Shown here: positions 38,630 to 51,126 of the stretch, piece by piece
How the letters are laid out: each line of letters starts with the position of its first letter
How positions within the stretch are numbered: position 1 is the stretch's first letter
Source: Straminergon stramineum
Lineage: Eukaryota > Streptophyta > Bryopsida > Hypnales > Calliergonaceae
Assembly (NCBI GenBank): GCA_963920665.1
Contig: OY987266.1
Location: 4,469,001-4,533,000, forward strand
Direction of reading: 5' to 3'
DNA: 64,000 nt
Notes under the pieces: generated by a model
What the model saw: only the letters and a program-made list of their open reading frames with translations
What the model was told of the DNA's origin: nothing
Databases searched by the model: none
Position numbers and translations under genes: made by a program

Positions 38630-39100
38630 TATGGGATAATTTGAAGATGAGAGCTTGAATGCTCATTGTCAAAATGTAGGAATTATGTTTGAAGTAAAAT
38701 TTTAGACCCCATTTAGACATAGTAGAATAACTCTTTCAAAAAAACTTTCAACTAAGAAAATTTGTTAAATCAATCTAAATTTCATCTACAAAAATCCGTT
38801 TGTAATTTAGAGCCTTTAATCAAAAGTTATGGACAAAATTCACAGAAGATGTTTAAAAATGTCAAAAAAAATATTCTTTCCAACCCTTCTGTGAATTTTG
38901 TCCATAACTTTTGAGTGGAGGCTTGAAATCTCAAAAGGATTTTTGGATATGAAATTTAATTCGATTTCTCAACTTTTTTTGAAAAAAATTATTCTACTAT
39001 ACCTAAATGAGGTTTGAAATTCCACTTCAAATACAATTCCTTCCTAAATTTGCCGTAACTATGAGTGATTGAACTCTTATTAATTCTAATTTACATATCC
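38630..39100. repeat. Large fold-back (hairpin) element
   Basis: The left arm (about 38640-38852) is matched along nearly its whole length by the reverse complement of the right arm (about 38882-39085). Shared words include AAAAGTTATGGACAAAATTC (38832-38851; inverse near 38890-38911), TAGTAGAATAA and TTTGAAGT. The loop is only about 30 bases. Transcription would give a long, nearly perfect hairpin RNA. Confidence 0.8.
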
Positions 39101-40249
39101 CACATAGTTTGTTTAACCTCCTAACACTCTACATGCATATAAAGAGTTGTCTTTGTCATTTTTTGCTTGGAGGTGTAACTTCTATTGAAGCAAAGTGGTA
39201 GAATATATGGTTGAATTCATCATTTTCTATGACTAGTAGGCAGATGTTTACAAGAAGTTGCGGAACTTATAAAGGTATATCTAAAAGTACTCAAATTTCT
39301 TATACTATTTCGGAGACCTGCAGCATATAGTCGTAACTGACCCACAACGAACATCAGTCATTTCTCTGACGTTTTCACTGCGTGGCCTCTTAGCTACAAA
39401 TGGTGTGGAATATTTCACACCATTTCATCCTCCTGGATGAAATGATGTGAAATATTCCACATCATTCCGTCATGTGGAGGGCAGTGAGTTACTCTGCTAC
39501 TGAATGTTATGTTGGGAACTTACTCCCATAGTGCCCATTCCACCTTTTCTTTGACCAAAAATAATCATCCACAATAACTTCAGCTTCTCAATAAGCTCTC
39601 CGTCACTGTGGATGATTAGGTCTGACGAATGATGTTCAGTTGTCATGGGCGGTGGCCTAGGCATCCATTCCACATAATTAGTGCATTCCAACAGGCAGTA
39701 AGGTAATCCAGCCTATTACCACCCCGACTTGCAATCTGCCTATCTCGGGGTCAATTCCAAGAGGGACACATATTTTTCCAGAGGAGTGCACTTGTTTCAT
39801 GAATCAAACCCAAGTGAAATTATAATTTTCTGATCAAAATTGTAATTTCTGTGAATTTTTGAAGTGGTCAGCTTTTAGACTAGAGTAATAAACAACCCAC
39901 AATTAACCTATAACCGCCTAATGAAGTACTAAATATTCTCTATTAATGGAGTGACACGTTATCCCATCTTGACATAAAAAATCCTGATTTTATCATAAAA
40001 TGAAGGGAATTAGGGGTGCTTTTAGGTGGAATTGAGGCCAAAAGTGGGTGACGAAATTGGGGTGGTCTATTCGTGGAATTGGGCTGCCCAACGGTAATGG
40101 GCTGGTGTACCGTAGTACAGTACGTCAATCATACCCGGCCAACTTCAAATTCTGGCCCAGCCAAGGACAAAAAAGTGAGCTCCAAGCTCTTGTCCAGTCC
40201 CACTCGGCTTCTGGCGGAAGGACTGCATGCTCTCCAAACCTCCTGTAAG
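39101..40249. other. Intergenic sequence, nothing recognised
   Basis: Mixed composition. Near 39403-39475 a short GTGGAATATTTCACACCATT-type inverted repeat (GTGTGAAATATTCCAC-like words facing each other) is visible. No gene recognised. Confidence 0.35.
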
Positions 40250-40894
40250 TTAACCCCTAAATGCCCAAGGCACCCAAATGTGGTGTTTGGAAAACTTTGA
40301 AGTTAAGTAAAACCCAACCAAATTGCTATTATTATTAGTTTATATTTTTGGAGAATTCTGTTTGAAGTCTAGTTTTAGGATCAAAAAGTTGATCTTAAAA
40401 ATAAAGGATTATGATTTTTCTATTGAAGATTTTGTGCAAGGATACCCAGTGCAATCTTGACTTCTGGTAGTGTTGTGGGCTCTTGGAAATGAGCCTCAAA
40501 TACACTAGATCTAGGAGGCAAAATCACATTTGAAATTCATTTTAAAAAATTGTAGAATAGATTTTGAAAAAACGTAAATTGATTGAGGTTGTGCATGCTA
40601 GGCCCTATAACTTCATATTTTTTTAGTGACCAACTTTTTAGAGTTGACATGCAAAAAGTGAATTGAAAAATTTTCACAGTTTTTACACCTTGATGATCAA
40701 ACATTACAATCTTTCAATCTCTAAGTGATATTGATATGTTTTCTTTTCCTATGTGATCTCTAACATGTCTAGTTTGAATTTGTACGGTTACAATTCAAAA
40801 GAAATTGGTTCAACTTATGAAAATGTCGACTTTTTGTTCAATTTAGAGCAAATTTCTCGAAGCTCCAAACAGGCCTTGGGCATTTAGGGGTTAA
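40250..40894. mobile_element. 645-bp TIR element with perfect 22-bp ends
   Basis: The left end begins TTAACCCCTAAATGCCC (40250-40271) and the right end (40873-40894) is its perfect 22-base inverse complement. It interrupts a GC-richer island. If the element proper starts at CCCC, the flanks share TAAGTTAA (40246-40253 and 40892-40899), which would fit an 8- or 9-bp target duplication of hAT or Mutator type. If TTAA is the duplicated target, it would look piggyBac-like. Sequence alone does not decide. No transposase frame. Confidence 0.75.
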
Positions 40895-42409
40895 GTTAAG
40901 CATTGAGGGACCCAAAGCTGGGGGTCAAGTCCACGTTTGTTTAACTTAGCTGTTCTGTTAAGCAAGCAAGCAAGGAAAGTGCTGTATGGTAGAATATATG
41001 TCCCCTGGCCATGCTTGCAATCATCCACCGTACCACAGAAGCGAAGGCAGTGTACATTAATGGCCTCATTCAATTCCTCCCCGGCCTGCGTGGTCCAAGT
41101 CAACAGCAGAATATATACAAAGGCCTAGCATGAGGCCTTGACGCCTTGACGAAGGGAAAGGAATTTCCTGCCACAGTAATGTGGAATTCCTGTCACCGTA
41201 CACGGCCCCACTCCACGGCCAGAGTTGAAGCCAGCAAGATTCAACCTTCCTTAGACTCCCGAGGTACACAAGAAGAATTGGCACAGAAATGCGCAACCAC
41301 CTGGAAGCAGGGTTGGGTGACTGAAAAGCAAGCAATTCATGGACTCGAAAGCCTCGTGCACCTTGATAAGATGCTCAATGCACAAGATTCAACATCTGAA
41401 CAGGGAAATTAAGGGCAGAGATTCAGAAACATCTTACTATCACTTCCACTTGGATCTCTGGCTCCGAACTTTGACTTCGTCAGGTATCTTCCAATGCGAA
41501 TGGCCATTCCATTTGGGGAACTCGATTGCGAAAGTACAACGGGGTGACGAGGATGACAAAGAGTGCTTCTCATCTGTTGGCAAGGGGAAATCGCAACCAT
41601 CCGAAGCGGAATCGATCTGACGGTCCTTGGAAGGATTGGAGTGGCCGGGAGCCTTTTGATTTCAGTTGAGCTGCATGGCGTGTGTCTTGAGTCTTGACCT
41701 TCCCCTCCGTGCAGCAAAAGCTCGGAAGCTGCCATCCCAAACAACAATACTCGCACGGCTCGCTTGTTTTCCGTGCTTGTCGTTGCGTGCCACCTCCAGG
41801 GAAGCTAAGCTAGTATCCGCGACAAAGAGAACAGGAGCCCGCACGCACCAACCTTCTTGATCGTCCCGTCCGACCTAGCTAGAGTAGCTTCACAGCCAAT
41901 CAAATTTGTGTGCACATGCAGCATGGGAGGGGCGCCTCCCGAGGTTTTGCTGTTGGTTTTTAACTTTGAGTCGCGCAATTAAATAAAGGGTTGTTACTTG
42001 CTGTTCGCATGTTTGCTGTTTGTTGAAATCCGTGAACCAGAAATTTGGAGCACTGGAGTTTTAGGAGCATGGAGTAACGTAGATCGGAGAGGGTTTGGGG
42101 TCGGTCGAGGTTGGGGGCTCAATATTGATTGCCATGGCGCTGGAGGGAGGCGCTACGGCGGGAGTAATGTACGATCGACGAAGGTTATTATATCTCTTGC
42201 CCGAGAATGGGTGGCTTCACCATTCCTGTTGAATTTTAGTTTCGCAATTCGATGTTCGTGAAGGAATAATGTAAAGTTTCTCTCGACGTGGAGCACAAGG
42301 GTATAATAAATCATGACAGAGCCTGCAGCATTGGTTAGTCTATGTTCCAGACTCTAAACCCTTTTCTTGATCGAACTCGCCCCTTAGGCGTCTCTCGTCC
42401 GGATTTGCG
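40895..42409 (+). promoter_or_regulatory. Upstream region and probable leader of the F-box gene
   Basis: GC-richer sequence with several open frames on both strands between 41060 and 41860, none recognised. It precedes the F-box start at 42410. The last ~400 bases are the likely promoter and 5' UTR. A separate unrecognised gene in the 41100-41860 part cannot be excluded. Confidence 0.35.
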
Positions 42410-44594
42410 ATGATTTCAGCGAGTGGATCTCATTCTTGGAAAGTCGCAGTTGATCGGGCACTTGGCTGCAGCTATGGAACTCTTGAAGGATCAAATCACG
42501 AAGAAGAGAGTGCTGGTTTGGTTCCAATGGGGAGCACCGTTCCAGTAGAGAGAATAGTCGTCAGAAATTCCGAAAGGAAGGGGATGGTGCTGCAGCCCAC
42601 AGTAAGTATGGATCCTGCAATTTGGAGCAACCTACCCTTCCACTTACTGGAATCTGTTCTGGCTTGGCTTCCCATTTCCAGCCTGCTCAAGCTCCGCTGC
42701 GTTTGCAAGAGGTTCAATAACATCCTCTACTCCCCAAGCCTGCGGGATGTCTGTCGTCATCGTTGTCATCGTGAAGCAGCGTGGTATTTGTTCCGCGGGG
42801 AGGGCCGGGAGTGCGCCGCCTTCAACCCTGAGGCCGACAGCTGGTGCAATTTGCCTCTCGGATTCCTGCCAAGCTCCAAGGGCAGAGTTGTTGCCACTGC
42901 GGGTGGCTTGTTGTGTGTGCGCCAGGGTGACAAGATGACTGTGTGCAACCCTCTGAGCAAAGCTTGGCTGGAGCTTCCTCCGATCAAAAACTCTTGGAAA
43001 TTCCCCATCGTTGGTACGTCACACTTTAAGCAATCTGTATGTTTTGCAAATAATGGGAACAACATGATGCATGGTGTAGTTCTGCAAGGTTAACGAGGAG
43101 AGTGACCGGCGTTTTAAATTATAACAGATTCACAGCAAGGTCTAGGATACTATTTGAGTCATCTTCAACCTTTTGACAAATGTAGGAGTGTGATGTTTAG
43201 AGAATTTCAGAGCAGTGAAGAGATCTTTACATATATTACCCGGATTTTCTCAGATAAAATTTATACGACCTCGTATAAAATTGTTATACAATTTCGAAGA
43301 GGGAGCGTTAGATCACCCCTCAAGGGACGGTTGACCACCCCTTAAGGCTCAGACAAAAGAGACATTTAGCCAAGTCTTGCTTATATCACTTACTGATTGA
43401 CGTCCAGACTAAGTGCATAAATGATGAGCTAGTTTTGGGTTCGCATAGATGCCTCGTCGATTTTGGTATCTTCTAACTTACTAATTACTAGTAACTCTCT
43501 ATATATATGGGCATATCCTTTCATTTGGCCACGGCAATTCAAGAAAAGTGCTTCTGAGAAACCAATATGTTGCGACTTGGACTAAATCAATATTGATGTC
43601 ATTTGGGGATGAGGAGCTGCACGCAGGAATGGTGATGGACACGGAATTGCAAGAGTACAAAGTTGTCGTGGCAGGGAGGAGCGCTTCATGTAGCAAAAAT
43701 CTTGTAACCGAAGTTTACAGTTCACAAACTAAAACTTGGAAAGACGTTGAGCATCACCCCATCCAACACCATTATCAGACAAGTGCGGTGTATTGCAACG
43801 GTTTCCTCTACAGTGCAGGTACTTACAAGATCAAGGTTTTTAGAACTTCTAAAGAGGAGTATGTTTACATCAATATGAATCTTTAGCCACTCAATGACGC
43901 ATTCGATTTGGTACAAAAATTGGTATCTTGATTAGTATTTCGTCTACCCATAACATTAACCTAACCCCTTGATAAATTATTATAAATTGAATCATCCCTA
44001 CCTGTAAATGTCACGCAGGATTTGACGGAATTCTAGCCTATGACCTAGTGCAGGAGCAATGGATGAACATGAAAGGGCCCGCAATGCAAGATACACAACT
44101 CATGTTGCCACAAATCTGTGAGTGCAATGGATGTTTACTCATGGTAGAAGTTGAAAGTGAGCATTTCATGATGACGCGCGTCTCCATTTGGGCCATGCAG
44201 CAGCTCGATAACCAATGGTCGAAGCTCACGTCCATGCCGCAGAAAATTCTTGAAGATGTCATTAGTATTTCAGGTACGTTTAACCTCCACAGTTGGCACA
44301 CGCTTTGGGGAAAAGCTCTTCCTGTTGTGGTATTCGGTGGACAGTTCGGATTGTAGTTGATCTTGAGTTTTCATTGAACCCAGGCTCGCCTTGTGCCACA
44401 CTACAGGAACAAGACTATTTACATATTTTGGGTATGGTGACCTCATTTGTTTCACGATTGCCAGAAGAAGAGTTTTGGTGTACAGTTTGAGCCGACGAAT
44501 GTGGAGATGGCTGCCGCGCTGCCCCTTTGTACAAGGCTTTGCTCGTCGCTTCACCACATTAGCATACGAACCTCGAGTGGAAGCCCGAGTCTAG
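42410..44594 (+). CDS. F-box/kelch-repeat protein (SCF ubiquitin ligase substrate adaptor)
   Basis: Exons 42410-43013, 43627-43818, 44019-44273 and 44407-44594 join in phase to 412 residues. The F-box lies at about 70-112 (IWSNLPFHLLESVLAWLPIS, then LRCVCKRFNNIL) and would bind a SKP1-like subunit of an SCF complex in nucleus or cytosol. The rest is a kelch-type beta-propeller: VVATAGGLLCVRQG, TVCNPLSKAWLELP, MVMDTELQEYKVVVAG, TEVYSSQTKTWKDV and a C-terminal GYGDLICFT…AYEPRVEARV block. The order and C-terminal block resemble plant proteins of the At5g15710 type. The target is unknown. The acceptor at 43626 was chosen because it gives the family phrase PIVGMVMD. A shorter intron using an acceptor at 43548 would also stay in frame and add 26 residues. 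Confidence 0.9.
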
Positions 44595-45902
44595 AATATG
44601 TAATTAGCAACCACATTAGCACACACAATGTGAATAGGGGTTGCACTAGTTCTACAGGCCTGCTTCTTCACTGACATATGCCGGAAATTTTCGAGGAAAG
44701 TGTGAACACAAGTGATATGTAAACAACGATTACTGTTGGCTTAGAACTAGACCCCAATGACACAGTCCCCTCAAAATTGAGAACTACTTGGTACCTAGGA
44801 GACATTACGAGCACATAGAGCAATAGCGCAGGACATTTAATTCGAGGTAGTCGAGAATTATATCATGCAAAGCCTCTAATGGCACTGGGACGAATATCAT
44901 TTGCATTGGAATTGTGCCCTCTTCAAAATGCCATTTCCAGACGGCAACCACAACAGTTTCTCTCACTCTGAGGAACGAGTCCTTATCAGCATGTCTTGGG
45001 AAAACTGAACCGTTTAGAAAGAAAGTTAAGATTCCCCCTACTATACATAGCCATGCTTCTGTGCATCACGGGTTTTCAATATCTTTGATGGGGGGACTCT
45101 AGATAATCCATTTCCCTGACTTGTAACACCGGAAGAGGGAGCTGTAATTGAGGTTTTCGGAGCTGGCAAAAGTCTACAACATAACTCTTTGTAGGACGTC
45201 TCGCCGGGACTCGTCCTCTTGCTGCTAGTCAATTTGGCTGCATCACAAAATCACAACCAAAACGTTAACAGTCAAGTTCACATTGTCCACAATTTCACCT
45301 GTCCTGACATTCGCCAAGAACAATCAACGCCAACAAGGTTATTCCCACCCCAATTAGCATTCCGTTCTACCTTGAAGAAGGTGCTAAAAGTCCTCAATAT
45401 TTTTGATACACTGAAAAATCTTACTTAGAGCAAATGCGAATGGAGTCATATTTTTCAGGTGATAGATACGAATATGTTGTATATATTGAAATTTTAAAGT
45501 GGCTGGCCTTTAAAACACAAAACCGTTCATTAGAAAGGGCTCTGTGCTTCCGAAGTATAACCTATACACACCCCAAATTCATCGTCGAACCAAAGATCTT
45601 GAGGCGTTTCCTCACGAGAATGAGAATTTCACTCTAAACCACTAATCTCATGAAATGTTCTATTATTTCCTCCCGCGCCATTACATAACTGATGCCTATT
45701 TCTATCTACTGAGGGTTACGGAATTGCTTTCATTGTCCACTGCCCACTCACCTATTTACATTTCAATCTCACCGTCACAGAACAGGATATGCGCAAAATT
45801 CATGTAAAGTTGGAGTGGTTTCTGATGTAATCGGGGTGGAAATTGGTTTGTCATACTTGCATGGGAAGGAAAAGCCAAGTAATTATCACAGACAAATTAA
45901 CA
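44595..45902. other. Convergent 3' flanks of the F-box and DUF688 genes
   Basis: The two genes converge here, so both 3' UTRs should lie in this stretch. No further gene or repeat was recognised. Confidence 0.45.
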
Positions 45903-48866
45903 TCAGAGATTGGATCTGATGCAAAATACCTTGTTGAAACTGAAGTCCGCCGGGGAGAGAGTGTGATCTACATGGTACAACAAATTTGACTCTCGTGATT
46001 TCACTTTTCGAGTGTGACGCCGGAACGCACACCTTGACAACATCTTCCTGAGAGCTCTTCGAAAAGGAACCTGAAAGCATGAAAATCGAGAACACTTGAG
46101 GAAAAGTTTTAGCACAAATTTTAACCAAATGAGTAGAACATGTAACATTAAGACTCTGATTCATATACGGCATTTCAACCAAATCACAAGGAGCAAGAGA
46201 AAACATACGAGGAATCGAGTTCGGACGCGCACGCGCACCCGCACTCGCATACGCCTGGTCTTCTTCCTGGTGATGCGACCTGGAGGCTTCTTGAGCTGAT
46301 TCGTTTGCTTGGAAGAGAAGTCCTGCAGTGGCGACAACAATTCTAGTGTCGCGGCGTACGCTGGAGACCAATCTCCCAAGTCCTCTTGCAGGACTGCGGA
46401 TGGCGCAAAGCGGCAATCTGTTTGGACGTTACTGTGGTCGATCCTCGAAATCAACTGCGAAGGCTTGCCCTCCAGACGAGCAGCGAAGTCGGAACCTCCC
46501 TGCTTCTCCAGTGAAGGCCGACCTGCGCTTTCAGAGGCAACGCCTTGGGAACAGGAGTTCCCAAGCTCCGCATCTGGCTCTTCACAGCGTGGCGCCAAAA
46601 CCTCCGGGCTCGAAATTGTCCCGAGCTTGGAATTGGGTCCCTTGGATTTCATCCACCGCTTCCCATTCTTGTAGAATTTCACTAATACGTTTCCGCTCTG
46701 TAGAGCTCCCTCTTGGTGCTTATCATTGTAGGACATACTATTGCAACGACTGTTTGCACGAAGCGGTGATGTGAGACTTGATACAGGGCTCATCGTCTCC
46801 CCGGAGTCGAATGATGTATGGGATGGGGAGCTGCCATGAGACAGAGACGATGCTATCGTCGCGGAAATGAGAGGCGCTTCATGCTCGGAGCATAGAGACG
46901 GGTTTGAAGATGGTCGGCTTCCATCGTCGGGACCGCATAAAATACTAGTCGGAGACGTTGGCCTTACTTTGCCGGAAATATGTGCGGGAAGCGTAGCTTG
47001 AGGAGCATTGCCTGCGCACTGCTTTCGAGGGTCTCCAATTCCATTATTACCTACTGATTGACGCGACAAATTGTGAAGACTGGCCCTAACCTCTCCGATC
47101 GACCTCGATTTGACCTTGACAGGGATTCTCTCTGAATAATCTCGAGCGGTCCTTTCAGAATTTGATTGAGTTCGGGGAAGCTTTACCGAGGACGAAGGTT
47201 TGAAGTGTGGGAGGGCGTCTGTCTCAATCATCGCCACATTGATGTTCCGTTTCCGCGGATCTTGCTTTAGCTGTGATACTGCGAGACGAGGAGGAAGTTG
47301 AAGAGCGCATTGAGATTGATTTGTTGCAGATTCTGAAAGTTTCTTTGGCTTGCCCGGCTCCTTCTCCCATTGAAAAGGAACTGCTCCTTGTGTCTTGATG
47401 GGAGCCAATACAGGGGAGACGCATCCATCAGAGCCTTCCAGAAACCTCGCAGCCGACGGTGCAACAAAGTCGATCGCATCCAAGAAATTTCCATCACTCG
47501 AGTTCCAACGGGAGCTTCTTTCCGCGGACGTTACCCTTTGGTAATACCTGTGGCTAGCCTTCCGCTCACCCGAAGCTGATGTCTCTGCTTTAGACTGCTG
47601 TCCACCTGCTTCGCTCGCATATTCATTGAGCAGGGCCTCGTCCATAGATTGTGCGGAACACCTCTCCATGGACTCAGACATTGCTTTCAGACTAAGCTTA
47701 GCACATGGACGCGACAATGCTCTCTCACCCGCTTCTACAAAAAATCGGGGAGGCAATGCTCCCTCAACGACTGAGTCTAGACTGAGTTTTGAGGAATGTC
47801 GTGACAATGCTCTTGCATCCGCCCTCGGTGGATTACTTACGTCTCTCGAGTGCGATGCATTCGAGGGATTGTTCCTCGGCTCAATAGCGCTGTCCGCGGG
47901 CTTGCTTAAGTCTCCGCGGTTGAAGGAGCGCTTCGGTTGCACGCAAGGCAATTTCAGCTCCTTTTCATACATTGGTAAAACAGTTTCTTGATTCGCATCC
48001 CTGAGAAGCGAACGCTCCTCTCTCTCGTCGTCCTTCCTACGCGAATTAAAATCGACTGGCTTCGAGGAACCAAATTGGAGCTCACATGTAACAGCCTGGC
48101 AGAACAGCTCAGGAGCTGTGATGGGGCTGGGCGAGGACTCGAATTCACCTCGCCGGCAGGGAGACATGAAACTGTACCGTGCTTTCGGCGAATTGTGCAA
48201 GAGCGACTCAGAGTTATTCCTCATCGGCGAAGAGTTCGTCATAGTCTTGAACTCTCGCCATGGCGATCGACCGCCGGTGGCTCTGTTGTCCACTAAAAGA
48301 CACGGACTGTCCACACCAGCAGCCTTGGGATGAATCGGTGAGCAGCGCGGCCACGTAGTTCGCGCCTTCTCTTTATTGTTGACCATGGCATGAGACAAGC
48401 TTTCAATCTTCTTCACAGCATTGCTAACAGATTCGCGCCATGGAGATCCTAATGCTACAGGCTTCTGCCGCCCTGCGCTCGACGAAGCCAGCTTCCCCCG
48501 CCTTCCTCCCAGTCGGTCGAGACCGGCTTCCGACTTCTCTTCCCAAAGCGCAAGAATATCACTGTCCTCCGACCGGAAGCTTCCTTCGAAAATAGCTGTC
48601 TTGTTCTCGTTTCGCCACTGCAAGCTGCCCCACCTCAAGTTCTCAAGGTCTCGCCGCTCATTACCAAAGCAGGATGATGTGCTATGCCGAGCAGGATTCC
48701 AGCCTCTCGCCTCTTCAATGTCTGCCCTCTGCATGCGCAAGAGCTGAGACTCGAAGTCCTTGGGTGCCACACCTGTCATGGGCGCATCGAAGTAATGAGG
48801 TGAAATCTGTAAATCTTCGCTTCTGCCCCTCGATTTCAAGCCCACTCCTGCCTCTACAGTGCTCAT
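45903..48866 (-). CDS. DUF688 plant protein of unknown function
   Basis: A single open frame runs from the ATG at 48866 down to a stop at 46161 (901 residues). A plausible last intron uses a GTATGT donor after 46209 and an acceptor before 46070. This would give exons 48866-46209 and 46070-45903, and 941 residues ending in a basic tail rich in Arg and Lys (VPFRRALRKMLSRCAF…). The diagnostic motif is AVPFQWEKEPGKPKK at about residues 495-509, the PF.WE..PGKPK signature of plant DUF688 proteins. The protein is otherwise Ser-, Arg- and Pro-rich and probably largely disordered. A small internal duplication is visible (ALSRHSSKLSL near 353 and ALSRPCAKLSL near 383). Just before the proposed donor an alternating Arg-Val run is encoded by CG-rich simple sequence. 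No enzymatic domain or signal peptide is seen. The function of the family is unknown. Confidence 0.82.
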
Positions 48867-50030
48867 TCTTGCAGAGGACGCACTACACTACTCACCAGAC
48901 ATCTCTTAAACGTGCACTCAAGCGAAACAACAAGCCGAGAGAACTTGTCTGAAACCTGCATCAGCGATTTACCATTGGCATCCCAGGATTGTAAAGATGC
49001 AAAACAACCTCATCCGAGAATCCCAGACTTCGGTTTCATGGACCAACTGTGCACGGCCTCTCCACAATGCTCAATCCGGTCGCCTCCTTCGATGGCAAGT
49101 TTTCAGACCAATGCTACTCTAAGCGTCGAGGCTCCTTGAAACGGGTTACTGATTGTTCGCGCTCAGTAACCTTGAATTGTATCAAATGAGTTCTTGAACC
49201 GCAATGAAAATACTAATCAGCGCTTGCCTCGATCATCTGTACCACTTCGACTTGCACCGTAAAACCCTACAGTGCTCAATCGCCGAGGACCCTGAAGTTA
49301 GACCTGCATCAACAATTGCACACCTCGCAGCTGTTACTCAACCGGGCTCTGAACAACAACGTACACTTCACGATCCACCTCCAGCAACAGAACTCTCACT
49401 CTCCCAACTGCTCCCAAGGTAAGTCTCCTGTCAACAGCTAGTAGTGCTCAAATGACAAAATTTTCAAATCTGAGAAAACCCAGCCAGCCTGGTAAAAATT
49501 AATTAATGCGTCCAGCCGAGATAAAGAACCTCATACAGTTTCCTAGACCAAACAGTCGACTCACCCAAGCAACAACAGACACCACGGACGCCGCAACAGC
49601 CGGCGAAGGCAGAGAGAGCTTCAAGTTGCCATTAATCCACTGTGAAGTGATCAATGAAGAGAACGAAAGCCTTCGGCTTTAGCTTCACCAATGCAACCCC
49701 GTTAAGTTCAATTCCAGAAGCTGTCAGGAAAGCTTCATTTCCGCTGTCTGACTTCGATCCGAGGGAGGTGCGAGACAATGCCAACCTAGCTCCGGGGTGA
49801 AGAAGAATGCGAGCTCGGCTGGTTTGGTTGTGGACCTGCAAGTTAGGCAACCCAGATTCGGAACAGAGAGGAACGTGTGAAGGGCAGCTGCAACGGTGCA
49901 AGGTGTGAGCCAAAGAGGCCAGGCGGAGGAGAGCGTCGAGGCTGCGGCGATCAATTAGTGCGGGGAAGAGAGCTGTTGACGGTCTTCATTATGTACTCCT
50001 GTACTCATCTACTACTTATAAATAATCAGG
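48867..50030 (-). promoter_or_regulatory. Leader and promoter of the DUF688 gene
   Basis: On the minus strand, a TATA-like word (ATTTATAAGTAG) lies at about 50014-50025, followed by GC-richer sequence down to the start codon at 48866. This fits a promoter and a long, possibly spliced, 5' leader. Exon borders in the leader could not be fixed. No other protein was recognised here. Confidence 0.4.
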
Positions 50031-50857
50031 CTCGTTATAGCAGTCCAGTAGAATTCAGCATTCGCAGTTTCGCCCCAGGGCAAGAAATTTAGAGCAGACA
50101 TTCCACTTGCAGTGGAGGCAATCAATAGTTGGACCCACTCTCCAATGCTTGTTGCCCCCTCGAAAAAGTGAATTGGGCCGGGGAGGACTGAGCCTCACTG
50201 GCCGGTAATTCTTCCTCCAGTACTAAGTTAATATCTCTTTTTTTCTTTCTTAATAAAGTACTGTACAATTAGGGAGTTCGTTGTCATGATACTATTTGAT
50301 TGATGACTTGATTATACTTTCGTACGCAGTTTCGTATATACGAGATCTCCATGCACATCCGCGACGAATCCGGTCATGCAGGGAAGCAGCTTTCAATTTC
50401 ATTTGAAAAAGTTCAGTAGAGTAGGCGTTTTGAATGAAAAATGAAGGAAGTGCTGACAGTGAGGCAGCGAACTTACAGTTAACGAACTTACAGTGAGGGA
50501 AGATTTTCTTTCAGGTAAGTTAAGTTAAGGTAACTGAGCTCAGGGACAGGGGTTTGGAATTCGTTTACTCAGGGCAGCGATGAAGCCAATCCGTACTTGC
50601 ATCTAATATCGGTTCAAAGCCATGAGACGCTGGCAGGGCAAAAGCCCCCTTCAATTGCATCTAATGTCGAGTTGCATGAAAAATGAAAATTCCATGTGGA
50701 TGAAAAAAATTAATCTGTCACTCAGCATTCAGCCGGAAAGACAATACCACCCCAACACTTCTGGCAATTACCGATTTCACACAATGAGAAAAGGGGAATT
50801 TATTACCTGTAGTGAATATGAATATGAATATGAATATGCCACTTTTTGGTCTACTAT
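50031..50857. other. Intergenic sequence with TAAGTTAA words and a GAATAT microsatellite
   Basis: A perfect splice-donor-like CAGGTAAGTTAAGTTAAGG lies at about 50514-50532, close to other AACTTACAGT words. A short (GAATAT)n run is at 50815-50837. No gene recognised. Confidence 0.4.
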
Positions 50858-51126
50858 GGGAGGACGTTAAATCCTCCATTTGAACTGGGCCCTGCAAGGG
50901 TAGATTTACCTTGGGAAAAATGCAGGAATTTTTTATTTTTTGCACATTATTTTTTTTGCAAATTCTGATTTCTTATATGCAACCAAAGACTCCAAATTAG
51001 CTGGGTGAGGTTCAAAATATACCCTAGACATGACTCAAAATCGAGGGTATTTTTTACCTTTATCCCTATAGAACCCATAAAATTACCCTATAGGGCCCAA
51101 TTCAAATGGAGGATATAACGTCCTAC
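50858..51126. mobile_element. ~270-bp MITE with ~40-bp terminal inverted repeats, copy 1
   Basis: The left end reads AGGACGTTAAATCCTCCATT and continues TTGAACTGGGCCCT. The right end (about 51085-51126) is its inverse, ATCCTCCATTTGAATTGGG on the other strand, differing at only a few positions over about 40 bases. The interior is AT-rich and non-coding. No clear target duplication could be called. A diverged second copy lies at 53630-53895. Confidence 0.75.

Noticed and set aside
41066..41860. Open frames on both strands upstream of the F-box gene
   Set aside because: Some look moderately protein-like, but none matches a known family and both strands are open alike, so no gene is called.
46309..48747. 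Many plus-strand frames of 70-148 residues
   Set aside because: They are shadows of the minus-strand DUF688 exon; only the minus frame carries the family motif.
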